Shown one piece after another: positions 51,588 through 60,089 of a DNA stretch of 64,000 nt. Under the pieces are notes generated by a model. That model did not search any database, was not told the DNA's origin, and saw nothing but the letters and a program-made list of their open reading frames with translations. Numbering within the stretch: position 1 is the first letter of the stretch; each line of letters starts with the position of its first letter. A program made the position numbers and the translations under genes. Source of the DNA: Anaerofilum sp. An201 (GTDB taxonomy: Bacteria > Bacillota > Clostridia > Oscillospirales > Ruminococcaceae); contig NZ_NFJT01000011.1 of the NCBI RefSeq assembly GCF_002160015.1, positions 32,667 through 96,666 of the forward strand. The letters are read 5' to 3'.

Positions 51588-53060
51588 TCAGAACTGGAAA
51601 TAGATAAACTCCACCGCCACGCCCTCGGGCAGTGTGAGGGCTGTCAGCAGCACGGCCAGGCAGACCGCATACCGCACCAACCAGCGCACCGGCGCTTTCT
51701 GGCGCTGCAGCAGGCGGATGGGATCGCCGTACAGACGCTGCACCAGGTCGTGTCCGATCAGCAGCGCCAGCGCCGCCAGCAGGAACACCAGCGAACCGCC
51801 GACAAGGCCCATCGTCTGGAGCGCGACCGTCACGCCCTGCACCGGCGCGCTGAGCGCCCACGGAAGGCGGCGCAGGATGAGCAGCGCGTCGGACAGGGTG
51901 TCGGCCCGGAAGAACACCCAGCACAGGCACACCAGGCCAAAACACACCAGCCAGCGCACCGCCGTCACCGCGCGCGCAGCGCCCACGGACAGCGATCTCT
52001 GCCAGCGATCCAGCCGGGGCAGCAGAAAGACCTCGGCCATGCTGAACAGCCCGAACAGGCCGCCCCAGATCACGAAGGTCCACTCCGCGCCGTGCCACAG
52101 GCCGCTGACCAGAAAGGTGAGGAACAGGTTGCGCAGATGCCGGGCGCGCCCGCACCGGCTGCCGCCCAGCGGGATGTATACATAGTCCTGGAACCAGGTG
52201 GAGAGCGAAATGTGCCACCGCCGCCAGAACTCCTTGATGCTGGCAGAGAGATAGGGGCAGTTGAAATTCTGCATCAGCCGGAAGCCCAGCAGGCGGGCGC
52301 TTCCCAGCGCGATGTCGGAATAGCCGGAGAAGTCACAGTAGATCTGGAAGGCAAACAGCAGGGTGGCGATGACATAGGCCATCGGGCCGCATCCGTTCAG
52401 ATCCCCGTACACGCGGTTGACATAGACGGCCGCCGTGTCGGCCACCACCACCTTTTTGAACAGCCCCCATGCGATCTGGTGGCAGCCGTAGGAGATGCCG
52501 TCCCAGTTGGGGGTATGGCGCTGGCGGAACTGCGGCAGCAGGGTGACGGCGCGCTCGATGGGGCCCGCCACCAGCTGCGGAAAGAAGCTGACATACAGCG
52601 CATAGATGCCGAAATGGCGCTCCGCTTTCATCTGGCCGCGGTAGACGTCGATGACATAGCTGAGCGTCTGGAAGGTGTAGAAGCTGATCCCCACCGGCAG
52701 CATCACCTGCAGGGTGAAGTCGCCCACCGGCAGCGAGATCGACCGCAGAAAGGCCGTGACGCTCTGGCTGAAAAAGTTGAAGTATTTGAAAAAGAACAGG
52801 CACAGCAGGCTCAGGCCGACCCCCGCTGCGAGGCAGAGGCGGCGGCCGGTCTGGGTCCCGGCGCGCTGTACGCCCAGGGCCGCCAGATAGCTGGTGGCGG
52901 TGGTGAACAGGATCAGAAACACCAGCTTCGGGTTCCAGCTCATATAAAAATAGTAGCTGGCCGCCAGCAGCAGCACCCACCGCAGCCGATGGGGAAGCAG
53001 ATAGTATCCCGCCGCCACCGCGGGAAGGAACAGGGCGTACTGCCAGGAATTGAACAGCAT
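51588..53060 (-). CDS. MBOAT-family O-acyltransferase (AlgI/PatA-like)
   Basis: The 490-residue polytopic membrane protein has roughly ten helices and the conserved MBOAT elements: MLPVGISFYTFQTLSYVIDVYRG segments, QLVAGPIERA, FWRRWHISLSTWFQDYVYIPLGG in parts, and the active-site histidine in VSGLWHGAEWTF. It moves acyl groups across the membrane for O-acylation of an extracellular glycan or teichoic acid. The start follows AGAGGGAGAG. Its partner SGNH protein is encoded next. Confidence 0.92.
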   Translation of the reverse strand: MLFNSWQYALFLPAVAAGYYLLPHRLRWVLLLAASYYFYMSWNPKLVFLILFTTATSYLAALGVQRAGTQTGRRLCLAAGVGLSLLCLFFFKYFNFFSQSVTAFLRSISLPVGDFTLQVMLPVGISFYTFQTLSYVIDVYRGQMKAERHFGIYALYVSFFPQLVAGPIERAVTLLPQFRQRHTPNWDGISYGCHQIAWGLFKKVVVADTAAVYVNRVYGDLNGCGPMAYVIATLLFAFQIYCDFSGYSDIALGSARLLGFRLMQNFNCPYLSASIKEFWRRWHISLSTWFQDYVYIPLGGSRCGRARHLRNLFLTFLVSGLWHGAEWTFVIWGGLFGLFSMAEVFLLPRLDRWQRSLSVGAARAVTAVRWLVCFGLVCLCWVFFRADTLSDALLILRRLPWALSAPVQGVTVALQTMGLVGGSLVFLLAALALLIGHDLVQRLYGDPIRLLQRQKAPVRWLVRYAVCLAVLLTALTLPEGVAVEFIYFQF

Positions 53061-53178
53061 ACAGAAAAGCTCTCCCTCTGTTTTGATAGCGCGCGCAAAG
53101 GCCTTTTGGCCCCTACACGCAGACCGACTTTAATAGTAGCACGCCGTGCCGCGGCACGTCAAGGCGGAATCCGCCCGC

Positions 53179-53207
53179 TTGACAGACGGGAAAAAGGATG
53201 GTATAGT
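53179..53207 (+). promoter_or_regulatory. sigma-A promoter of the ZIP transporter gene
   Basis: TTGACA, 17 bases with TGG before the -10, TATAGT. It lies 43 bases before the start codon. Confidence 0.88.
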
Positions 53208-53249
53208 TTCATTAACGATACTTTATATCAATAATAAAGGAGGTATTGT

Positions 53250-54047
53250 ATGCATCCCAACACTTCCGCCGCCCTGCTGTTGACACTGCTGGCCGGATTG
53301 AGCACCGGCATCGGGAGCGGCATCGCTTTTGCGGCGCGGCGCACGAACAAACGGTTCCTCTCCATCAGCCTTGGCTTTTCGGCGGGCGTGATGATCTATG
53401 TGTCGCTGGCTGAGATCCTGACACAGGCACAGGCCACCCTCTCCGCCGAGCTGGGCAGACGGGGCGGAGGATGGGCGACGGCGGCCGCCTTTTTTGGCGG
53501 GATGCTGGTGATCGCCCTGATCGACAAGCTGATCCCCTCCTATGAAAACCCGCACGAGGTGCGCGCGGTGGAACAGGCCTCTTCCCCCGCCAAGGGAAAG
53601 CTGATGCGCATGGGCGTGTTCACCGCGCTGGCCATCGCCATCCACAATTTCCCCGAGGGACTGGCCACCTTCGTCTCGGCCCTGCAGCAGCCCGGTCTGG
53701 CCATCCCCATCGTGGCCGCCATCGCCCTCCACAACATCCCGGAAGGCATCGCGGTGTCGGTGCCCATCTATCAGGCCACCGGGTCCCGCAAAAAGGCGTT
53801 TTTGTATTCCTTCCTCTCCGGATTGGCCGAACCGCTGGGCGCGGTGATCGGCTGGCTGGTGCTGATGCCAGTGATGAACGATGTGGTGTTTGGATGCGTG
53901 TTTGCCGGGGTGGCCGGCATCATGGTGTTCATCTCGTTCGACGAGCTGCTGCCCGCGGCCCGCGAGTATGGCGAACATCACCTGTCGCTGTACGGGCTGA
54001 TCGGCGGCATGGCGGTGATGGCGGTGAGCCTGCTGCTGTTTTTGTGA
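53250..54047 (+). CDS. zupT: ZIP-family metal transporter (ZupT)
   Basis: The 265-residue protein has eight membrane helices with the two metal-site motifs [10 protein letters not shown] (about 131-140) and [10 protein letters not shown] (about 161-170), both intact. ZupT imports zinc, iron and other divalent metals. A strong sigma-A promoter precedes it. GGAGG lies 8 bases before the ATG. No metal-regulator gene or obvious metal box is nearby. Confidence 0.94.
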   Translation: MHPNTSAALLLTLLAGLSTGIGSGIAFAARRTNKRFLSISLGFSAGVMIYVSLAEILTQAQATLSAELGRRGGGWATAAAFFGGMLVIALIDKLIPSYENPHEVRAVEQASSPAKGKLMRMGVFTALAIAIHNFPEGLATFVSALQQPGLAIPIVAAIALHNIPEGIAVSVPIYQATGSRKKAFLYSFLSGLAEPLGAVIGWLVLMPVMNDVVFGCVFAGVAGIMVFISFDELLPAAREYGEHHLSLYGLIGGMAVMAVSLLLFL

Positions 54048-54076
54048 TTGCATTTCCGCTTTCTCTGTGCTATATT
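54048..54076 (+). promoter_or_regulatory. promoter of the GNAT gene
   Basis: TTGCAT, 17 bases, TATATT, beginning immediately past the zupT stop codon. Confidence 0.65.
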
Positions 54077-54108
54077 TGCAGTAAAATATACGCTGCGAGG
54101 TGAAACGG

Positions 54109-54561
54109 ATGTTTTTTGACACACAGGACCTGAAAGACGGCGAGATCGTTCTGAAGCTGCTGCGCACCTGCGAGGCACAGCCCGAAAAGAACTGGGTGCC
54201 CGCCTATTACTTCGACATCTGTCTGCCGGACGGCACGGTGGCCGGGCACTGCGACCTGCGGGTGGGCCACAACGAAAAGACCTGCATCGGCGGCAACATC
54301 GGCTATGCGGTGGAGCCCGAGCACCGCGGCCATCACTACGCCGCCAAAGCCTGCGCGCTGCTGTTCCGGCTGGCGCGCAAGCACGGGATGGACTTTCTCA
54401 TCATCACCTGCATGCCCGACAACATCGCCTCGGCCCGCACCTGCGAGATCGCGGGCGGGCAGTTTGTGGAAATCGCCCCCATCCCCAAGGACAACGAAAT
54501 GTATGCCGAGGGAAAACGCTTTGCCAAAGTGTACCGCTTTGACCTGCACACCCTCCCCTGA
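54109..54561 (+). CDS. GNAT-family acetyltransferase
   Basis: The 150-residue protein has the acetyl-CoA motif YAVEPEHRGHHYAAKACALLFRLA (about 70-93) and a later ASARTCEIAGGQFVE segment typical of N-acetyltransferases acting on small molecules or protein N-termini. The ATG at 54109 has GAGGTG 6 bases before it. A terminator follows. Substrate unknown. Confidence 0.85.
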   Translation: MFFDTQDLKDGEIVLKLLRTCEAQPEKNWVPAYYFDICLPDGTVAGHCDLRVGHNEKTCIGGNIGYAVEPEHRGHHYAAKACALLFRLARKHGMDFLIITCMPDNIASARTCEIAGGQFVEIAPIPKDNEMYAEGKRFAKVYRFDLHTLP

Positions 54562-54568
54562 CCGCTTT

Positions 54569-54606
54569 TCGGCCGGCCGTCCTGCAAACGGATGGCCGAT
54601 CTTTTT
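54569..54606 (+). terminator. terminator after the GNAT gene
   Basis: TCGGCC pairs with GGCCGA, with further pairing of GGCCGTCC to GGATGGCC possible; TCTTTTTG follows. Confidence 0.75.
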
Positions 54607-54627
54607 GCAGAAAAATGGAAAGCGTGC

Positions 54628-54655
54628 TTGACATTTGTCCCCGGCCTGCTATACT
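54628..54655 (+). promoter_or_regulatory. promoter of the XRE-ABC operon
   Basis: TTGACA, 16 bases, TATACT. A half-operator ATGGAAAG (54615-54622) lies just upstream and a full operator just downstream. Confidence 0.85.
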
Positions 54656-54661
54656 GGAGAT

Positions 54662-54681
54662 ATGGAAAGCACACTTTCCAT
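54662..54681 (+). promoter_or_regulatory. operator, probable autorepressor site
   Basis: ATGGAAAG-CACA-CTTTCCAT is a perfect 8-bp inverted repeat 7 bases past the -10, covering the expected transcription start. This is a classic repressor position for the XRE gene that follows. Confidence 0.65.
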
Positions 54682-54699
54682 CCAGGAAGGAGGCTCCGT

Positions 54700-54903
54700 G
54701 TGAAAAACCGGTTGGAAGAGATCCGCAAAAGCAGGGGCATCCGGCAGGAACAGCTGGCCGAGGCGCTGGAGGTATCGCGGCAGACCATCGGCTCGCTGGA
54801 AAACGGGCGGTACAATCCGTCCATACTCCTGGCCTTCAAGATCGCCCGGTATTTTGGCATGCGGATCGAGGACATTTTCATCTACGAGGAGGAGGAACCA
54901 TGA
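54700..54903 (+). CDS. small XRE-family transcriptional regulator
   Basis: The 67-residue protein is a single Cro/C1 helix-turn-helix: LEEIRKSRGIRQEQLAEALEVSRQTIGSLENGRYNPS over about 4-40. It starts at a GTG with AAGGAGG 6 bases upstream. Such short regulators commonly repress their own operon. The operator-like palindrome in the promoter supports autoregulation. The stop codon overlaps the start of the next gene (ATGA). Confidence 0.88.
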   Translation: MKNRLEEIRKSRGIRQEQLAEALEVSRQTIGSLENGRYNPSILLAFKIARYFGMRIEDIFIYEEEEP

Positions 54904-55292
54904 AACGCGATCGTATCTGGTATGTTGGGTATCTGGCGGCGGCGGTGCTGGCGCTGGTCGGCTATTTCGGCGGGCTGAATGAACCGGTGCGCACCGGCGT
55001 ATGTGTGCTGGCGGCGGTGGTTTTCGCGGTGAGCTATGTGCAGCTGCTGCACGGCAAGATGATGAAAACCGACCGCGACTACCGCATTTCCGTGCTGGAC
55101 GAGCGCAGCATCGCCATCAAGGAAAAGGCCGGCAACATCGCCAACATGGTGAACACCGTTTTGATGGGAATGGCCGCCGTGCTGTTTATCCTGCTGGACC
55201 AGCTGCTGCCGGCGGTGGTGATGGGCGTGTGTATTCTGGTGCAGCCGGTGATTCTGATCGTCATCTGCGATCTGCTGGAGAAGAAGATGTGA
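54900..55292 (+). CDS. small membrane protein of the XRE-ABC operon
   Basis: The 130-residue protein has four predicted membrane helices (about 7-25, 31-50, 82-101, 103-122) and a cytoplasmic hinge with DRDYRISVLDERSIAIKEKAG. The pattern resembles DUF2178-like proteins found next to XRE regulators in Firmicutes. Role unknown; it may sense a membrane-active agent or help the exporter. It is coupled to the XRE gene and lies 14 bases before the ATPase gene. Confidence 0.75.
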   Translation: MKRDRIWYVGYLAAAVLALVGYFGGLNEPVRTGVCVLAAVVFAVSYVQLLHGKMMKTDRDYRISVLDERSIAIKEKAGNIANMVNTVLMGMAAVLFILLDQLLPAVVMGVCILVQPVILIVICDLLEKKM

Positions 55293-55306
55293 GGGAGGGG
55301 CGCGGG

Positions 55307-56008
55307 ATGCGTTTTTTGATCGAACACCTGCAGAAGAGCTACGGCAAAAAGCAGGTGCTGCGGGATGTGGATTTTGCCTTTGAGAGCGGAAAGATCTATG
55401 GACTTTTGGGGCGCAACGGCGCCGGCAAGACCACCCTGTTCAACTGTTTGAACCACGACATCAAGAGCGACGCCGGGGCCTTCTGGCTGGAGGAGGACGG
55501 GCAGCGCCGCCCGCTGAAGGCGGCCGACATCGGGTATGTGCTGTCCACCCCCACGGTGCCGGAATTTCTGACGGCGCGGGAGTTCTTGAAATTTTTCGTG
55601 GAGATCAACGGCTGCTGTGTGCCGGGCGGGCTGGACGAATGCTTTGAGATCGTGCACATCGCGCCGGAGGACCGCGACCGGCTGATGAAGGATTTTTCCC
55701 ACGGTATGAAGAACAAAATGCAGATGCTGGTGAACATTCTGGCACAGCCGAACGTCCTGCTGCTGGACGAACCGCTCACCTCGCTGGACGTGGTGGTGTC
55801 TGAGGAGATGAAGCAGCTGCTGCGCAGCCTGAAGGCCGGGCGGGTGACCATCCTCTCCACCCACATCCTCGACCTTGCGCTGGACCTGTGCGACGAGATC
55901 GTGCTGCTTGGCCACGGCGAGCTGGAGCGGGTGGATCGCGCCGATCTGGACAGCGCCGACCTGCGCCAGCGGATCATCGCCGCGCTGCGGGAGGAAGACG
56001 ATGGATAA
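55307..56008 (+). CDS. ABC transporter ATP-binding protein
   Basis: The 233-residue protein has Walker A GRNGAGKTT (about 35-43), Walker B VLLLDEP, and an H-loop in LSTHIL. The signature is FSHGMKNKMQ rather than LSGGQ, typical of ATPases in ABC-2 type exporters for peptides or antibiotics. It overlaps the permease gene by 8 bases and follows the small membrane protein. GGGAGGGG provides the ribosome site. Confidence 0.92.
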   Translation: MRFLIEHLQKSYGKKQVLRDVDFAFESGKIYGLLGRNGAGKTTLFNCLNHDIKSDAGAFWLEEDGQRRPLKAADIGYVLSTPTVPEFLTAREFLKFFVEINGCCVPGGLDECFEIVHIAPEDRDRLMKDFSHGMKNKMQMLVNILAQPNVLLLDEPLTSLDVVVSEEMKQLLRSLKAGRVTILSTHILDLALDLCDEIVLLGHGELERVDRADLDSADLRQRIIAALREEDDG

Positions 56009-57572
56009 AACACTCCGTATCATGCTGCGCCTGAAAAGCAGCTACCGCATCAATTCCATCCTGTATGGCATCGGGCAGTTTCCGGTGCTGGGGCGCTTTC
56101 TGCCCGAGGGGCTCTACCGCATGCGCCTGCCCAAAGCCGCGGCGGCGGTGCTGGGGGCGGTGTGGGAGGTCGTGCTTGTATTTCTGGGCAAGGCGCTCTA
56201 TTTTTTCACGATGGTATGCGGCATTGGCTATCTCTACCGCCAGGCCGACCCCCGCGCGGTGTTCCTGCACATCCTGGTGCTGTTCACCCTGATGGGGTCC
56301 ACGCTGAACAACACGATGTTTGACGCCGGGCGGGAGCAATACTACGCCATCCTGCTGATGCGGATGGACGCAAAGCGGTACACCCTGCTGCGGTACGGCT
56401 ACGCGATGGCAAAGACGGTGGTGGGGTTCCTGCCCTTCACACTGCTGCTGGGGACCGCGTGCGGCGTGCCGGGGTGGGCCTGTGTCCTGGCGGCGCTGGC
56501 TCCGGCCGGGGTCAAAACCGCGGTGGCGGCGCTGTCGCTGCGATGCTATCAGAAAACCGACCGGACCCTGCTGGAGGTCGGGCTGGGCAAGGTGCAGTGG
56601 GCCGTCGCGCTGGCGGTGCTGGCGCTGGCCTACGGTCTGCCCGCGCTGGGCATCGCGCTGCCGGTGTGGCTGTCGGAGGCGGCGATGGCCGGCATGGTGG
56701 CGGGTGGCGTGTGCGCCGTGCCCTATCTGGCGCGGTTCGGGATGTACCGCGAGATGTACCAGTATCTCATCAGCAAAAACATGCACCAGCTGGACCGGGC
56801 AAAAGAGGCGTCCCGCAGCTATGACCGGAACACCATCTCCGCCGACCTGTCCATCACCAGCCGCAAAAAGGGCTTCGAGTTCCTGAACGAACTGTTCGTG
56901 CGCCGGCACCGCAAGATCCTGTGGCGCGCTTCGCTGCGCATCACCGTGGTTTGTCTGGTTGCTGTGGGCGCCGCTCTCATCGCCGTGCTGGTGAGCCGGA
57001 ACGCCGCGGCGGCGGCCAGCCGCATCCTGACCCAGTCGCTGCCCTATTCCGTATTCATCATCTATGTGCTGCACCGCGGTTCCGGGTTCACCCGTGCGCT
57101 GTTCATGAACTGCGATCACAGCCTGCTCACCTATTCGTTTTACAAACAGCCCGACATGGTGCTGCGTCTGTTCACCATCCGATTGCGGGAGATCGTGCGC
57201 ATCAATCTGCCGCCGGCACTGGTGCTGGGGATGGGCCTGCCCGCCATCCTCTGCGCCTCGGACGGGACTTTCCGCGCGGCGGAATCTGCGCTCATCCTGG
57301 TTTCGCTGGTGGGGCTCAGCATCTTTTTCTCGGTGCACTACCTCACCCTCTACTATCTGCTGCAGCCCTACAACGCCGGCACCGAAATGAAAAGCTCGGT
57401 CTATCAGCTGGCGTTGTCGGGCACCTATCTCGTCTGCTTTTTCATCATGAGGCTGCGGGTGCCCACCCTTGTGTTTGGGCTGGGCTGCATCCTGTTCTGC
57501 ACGCTGTACTGCGCGGCGGCCTGTGTGCTGGTGTACCGTCTGGCGCCCCGCACCTTCCGGCTGCGCAACTGA
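56001..57572 (+). CDS. ABC-2 type permease
   Basis: The 523-residue protein has about twelve hydrophobic segments in two groups (about 35-215 and 300-520). The linker between them is charged (SKNMHQLDRAKEASRSYDRNT). It has no extracellular large domain. With the preceding ATPase it would form an exporter; the substrate is unknown. Its start overlaps the ATPase stop. The CutC gene follows after 20 bases. Confidence 0.85.
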   Translation: MDKTLRIMLRLKSSYRINSILYGIGQFPVLGRFLPEGLYRMRLPKAAAAVLGAVWEVVLVFLGKALYFFTMVCGIGYLYRQADPRAVFLHILVLFTLMGSTLNNTMFDAGREQYYAILLMRMDAKRYTLLRYGYAMAKTVVGFLPFTLLLGTACGVPGWACVLAALAPAGVKTAVAALSLRCYQKTDRTLLEVGLGKVQWAVALAVLALAYGLPALGIALPVWLSEAAMAGMVAGGVCAVPYLARFGMYREMYQYLISKNMHQLDRAKEASRSYDRNTISADLSITSRKKGFEFLNELFVRRHRKILWRASLRITVVCLVAVGAALIAVLVSRNAAAAASRILTQSLPYSVFIIYVLHRGSGFTRALFMNCDHSLLTYSFYKQPDMVLRLFTIRLREIVRINLPPALVLGMGLPAILCASDGTFRAAESALILVSLVGLSIFFSVHYLTLYYLLQPYNAGTEMKSSVYQLALSGTYLVCFFIMRLRVPTLVFGLGCILFCTLYCAAACVLVYRLAPRTFRLRN

Positions 57573-57592
57573 AAAACGAAAGGAGACCGGTC

Positions 57593-58336
57593 ATGGAACA
57601 TTTGCTGGAAATCTGCGTGGATTCGTTGGAATCCGCCCTGGCTGCCCAGGAGGGCGGCGCCGACCGTCTGGAGCTGTGCGCCAACCTCATCATCGGGGGC
57701 ACCTCCCCCTCCCCTGCCCTGATCCGCCAGGTGCAGGAGGCGGTGGACATCCCGGTGAACGTGCTGCTGCGCCCCCGGTTCGGGGATTTCTGCTTCACTC
57801 CCGCCGAGCAGGACGCGATGGTGTGGGAGGTGGAGGAGTGCCGCCGTCTGGGCGTGAACGGCGTGGTGCTGGGGGCGCTGACGCCCGACGGACGGCTGGA
57901 CCGCGCGCTGCTCTCCCGCTGCATCGAGGCGGCCGGGCCTTCCCTGCACCGCACGCTGCACCGGGCGTTCGACCTCTGCCGCGACCCGTTTGAAGGGCTG
58001 GAGGACGCCATTGCGCTGGGGTTCGACACCATCCTCACCTCCGGCCAGCAAGCCCGGGCGGAGCAGGGCGCCGCCCTGCTGGCACAGCTGGTGGAGAAAG
58101 CCGCCGGACGCATCGCCATCCTGGCCGGCAGCAGCGTGAATCCCGGCAACCTGCCGGTGCTGGCGGCGGCCGGGGTGCGGCAGTTCCATTTTTCGGCCAA
58201 AAAGCAGGCCGAAAGCCCGATGCTCTTCCGCCGCGAAGGGGTGCCAATGGGGCTTCCGGTGGCCGACGAATACCTGCGCGAATACGCCGACGCCCAGCTG
58301 GTGGCGCAGGCGAAGGCGGTGCTGCGCGCCCTGTGA
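57593..58336 (+). CDS. cutC: CutC-family TIM-barrel protein
   Basis: The 247-residue protein begins with the family signature LEICVDSLESALAAQEGGADRLELC in segments and contains NVLLRPRFGDF and ILAGSSVNPGNL. CutC was first linked to copper tolerance, but its real biochemical role is not settled. The start has AAAGGAG upstream, and it is 20 bases from the permease gene so it may share its transcript. No metal motif is obvious. Confidence 0.9.
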   Translation: MEHLLEICVDSLESALAAQEGGADRLELCANLIIGGTSPSPALIRQVQEAVDIPVNVLLRPRFGDFCFTPAEQDAMVWEVEECRRLGVNGVVLGALTPDGRLDRALLSRCIEAAGPSLHRTLHRAFDLCRDPFEGLEDAIALGFDTILTSGQQARAEQGAALLAQLVEKAAGRIAILAGSSVNPGNLPVLAAAGVRQFHFSAKKQAESPMLFRREGVPMGLPVADEYLREYADAQLVAQAKAVLRAL

Positions 58337-58431
58337 CGGGCTGTTTAGAAGCAGATATTTTTGCATTTTTTACAAAGCAGACACATACATTTGTCAATAA
58401 GCACAAAATAAATTTTTTATCCGGCAAATTA

Positions 58432-58460
58432 TTGACAGTTTTTGAACAATTTGTTACACT
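58432..58460 (+). promoter_or_regulatory. sigma-A promoter of the PTS operon
   Basis: TTGACA, 17 bases, TACACT. Transcription should start about 58467, 14 bases before the antiterminator target. Confidence 0.85.
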
Positions 58461-58480
58461 AAGTTTGCGAATAGAGTATT

Positions 58481-58563
58481 GGGTTGTTACTGTTCGGCAG
58501 GCAAGACCATGTTCAGCGTTCGTCCAAAATATAAAGGGCGTCTCTCTGGATATGGTCTTTTTT
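58481..58563 (+). promoter_or_regulatory. ribonucleic antiterminator (RAT) and overlapping terminator
   Basis: 58481-58508 matches the RAT consensus of the SacT/LicT/GlcT family (core TTGTTACTG, then CGGCAGGCAAGACC). Its 3' end AAGACCAT (58503-58510) is also the left arm of a terminator; the right arm ATGGTCTT (58552-58559) leads into a T run. Binding of the antiterminator would block the terminator. Confidence 0.88.
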
Positions 58564-58598
58564 CTTTCCGCCGTGCCGGTTTGACGGAGAGTTTTGGC

Positions 58599-59435
58599 AT
58601 GAAGGTTTTGAAATCCATCAACAACAATGTTGTGAGCTGCCTGGACGAAAACGGGCGTGAACTGGTGGCAATGGGGCGCGGCCTTGGGTTTGCCGTGCGC
58701 AGCGGCGACGAGCTGGACATCTCCCGGGCGGAAAAGGTTTTTCGGATGCAATCCCCCGATGAGACCCGCCGCCTCACCGACCTCTTTGCCACCCTTCCGC
58801 CGCAGCAGATCGAGTTGTGCAGCCGCATTGTGGACCGGGCAACGAAAGACCTGGGTCGAAAGCTGAGTCCCAGCGTATACCTCACCCTGACCGATCATGT
58901 GTGTTTTGCCATCGACCGCCTGCGGCAGGGAACGGTGTTCCAGAACGCGCTGCTGGCAGAGGTGCGCACCTTTTACCCGCAGGAGTACGCGGTGGGCAAA
59001 TACGCGCTGGAGCTTCTGCGCCGGGAACTGGGGGTCAGCTTTCCGGACGACGAGGCGGCCAACATCGCGCTGCACCTGGTGAACGCGGAATACGAGAACT
59101 CGATCAGCAACACGGTGCGCATCACGCAGACACTGCACGATATCTTGCGGACGCTGGAGAGCTGGCCGCGGCTGGGTTTCGACACAAACAGCTGGTTTTA
59201 TGACGAATTCACGGTACATCTGAAATTTTTGGTATTCCGCGCCTTTGCAAAGCAGGTGCACTCCCGGCGGGAGCCCGGGTTTGTGCAGGCGGTGCGGCAA
59301 TGCTATCCGCACGAATTTGAATGCGCCCGCCAGGTGACCGACGGACTGGCGCAGCGCAGCGGGACCGTTTTGCCGCCGGAAGAACAGGCCTATCTGGCCG
59401 CCAGCCTGCATCGCACCTGTCGGCCCGATGCATGA
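58599..59435 (+). CDS. PRD-type transcriptional antiterminator (GlcT/LicT family)
   Basis: The 278-residue protein has an N-terminal RNA-binding CAT domain (MKVLKSINNNVVSCLDENGRE, then GRGLGF; about 1-55) and two PTS regulation domains. All four regulatory histidines are visible: LTDHVCFAID and ALHLVNAEYEN in PRD1, and VHLKFLVFRA and ASLHRTC in PRD2. It should prevent termination at the leader RAT when its PTS substrate is present. GGAGAG precedes the ATG. The PTS genes follow. Confidence 0.92.
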   Translation: MKVLKSINNNVVSCLDENGRELVAMGRGLGFAVRSGDELDISRAEKVFRMQSPDETRRLTDLFATLPPQQIELCSRIVDRATKDLGRKLSPSVYLTLTDHVCFAIDRLRQGTVFQNALLAEVRTFYPQEYAVGKYALELLRRELGVSFPDDEAANIALHLVNAEYENSISNTVRITQTLHDILRTLESWPRLGFDTNSWFYDEFTVHLKFLVFRAFAKQVHSRREPGFVQAVRQCYPHEFECARQVTDGLAQRSGTVLPPEEQAYLAASLHRTCRPDA

Positions 59436-59478
59436 GCGCAACATCCAAACACCGGCATACAAAAAGGAGGAACTGCAT

Positions 59479-59970
59479 ATGGGTATTTTTGACAAACTGT
59501 TCGGTGCAAAACCGAAGGAGATCCAGCTGGGCGCACCGGTGGCCGGTGAAGCTATCCCGGTGCGCGAGGTGAGCGACCCCACCTTCGGCGACGAGCTGCT
59601 GGGCAAGGGGATCGCCATTCGGCCGACCTCCGGCCGCATCGTGGCCCCCTGCGACGCGGCGGTGGAGCTGATGTTCGAGACCGGCCATGCGGTGAGCCTG
59701 AAATCCGACGACGGCGCCGAGATCCTCATCCATGTTGGCCTGGAGACCATCACCCTGAAAGGCAAGCACTTCACGGTGCACGCCAAGAACGGCGACCATG
59801 TGGTGAAGGGCCAGCTGCTGATCGAGTTCGACCGCGAGGCCGTCGCCGCCGAAGGATTCGACACGATCACCCCGATGGTCATCTGCAACAGCGACGATTT
59901 CAGCGCCGTGAACACCTACACCGGCAAGACCGTTGCCGAAGGCGACCCGGTGATCGGGCTGGAAAAATAA
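59479..59970 (+). CDS. PTS glucose-type EIIA component
   Basis: The 163-residue protein is a complete EIIA-Glc: phosphorylated histidine in ILIHVGLET (H85), helper histidine in ETGHAVSLKS (H70), and the family core GRIVAPCDAAVE. It passes phosphate from HPr to EIIB. The ATG has AAGGAGG upstream. It is a free protein, separate from the EIICB gene, and lies 43 bases from the antiterminator gene. Confidence 0.95.
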   Translation: MGIFDKLFGAKPKEIQLGAPVAGEAIPVREVSDPTFGDELLGKGIAIRPTSGRIVAPCDAAVELMFETGHAVSLKSDDGAEILIHVGLETITLKGKHFTVHAKNGDHVVKGQLLIEFDREAVAAEGFDTITPMVICNSDDFSAVNTYTGKTVAEGDPVIGLEK

Positions 59971-60031
59971 CCGTTTCGTTTGGGCTTTCGCGGGGCGGCT
60001 GTGGGCCGGCCGTTTCCCGCTTGTGCTGTCG

Positions 60032-60058
60032 CACAGGCGCGGTCCTTTCCCGCCTGTG
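60032..60058 (+). other. intercistronic hairpin between EIIA and EIICB
   Basis: CACAGGCG (60032-60039) and CGCCTGTG (60051-60058) form an 8-bp stem with an 11-base loop in the 119-base gap, 15 bases before the EIICB ribosome site. No strong T tract follows; it may set relative expression or protect mRNA ends. Confidence 0.45.
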
Positions 60059-60089
60059 ACCACTCTTTTGTGATAGGAGGAAAACACGT

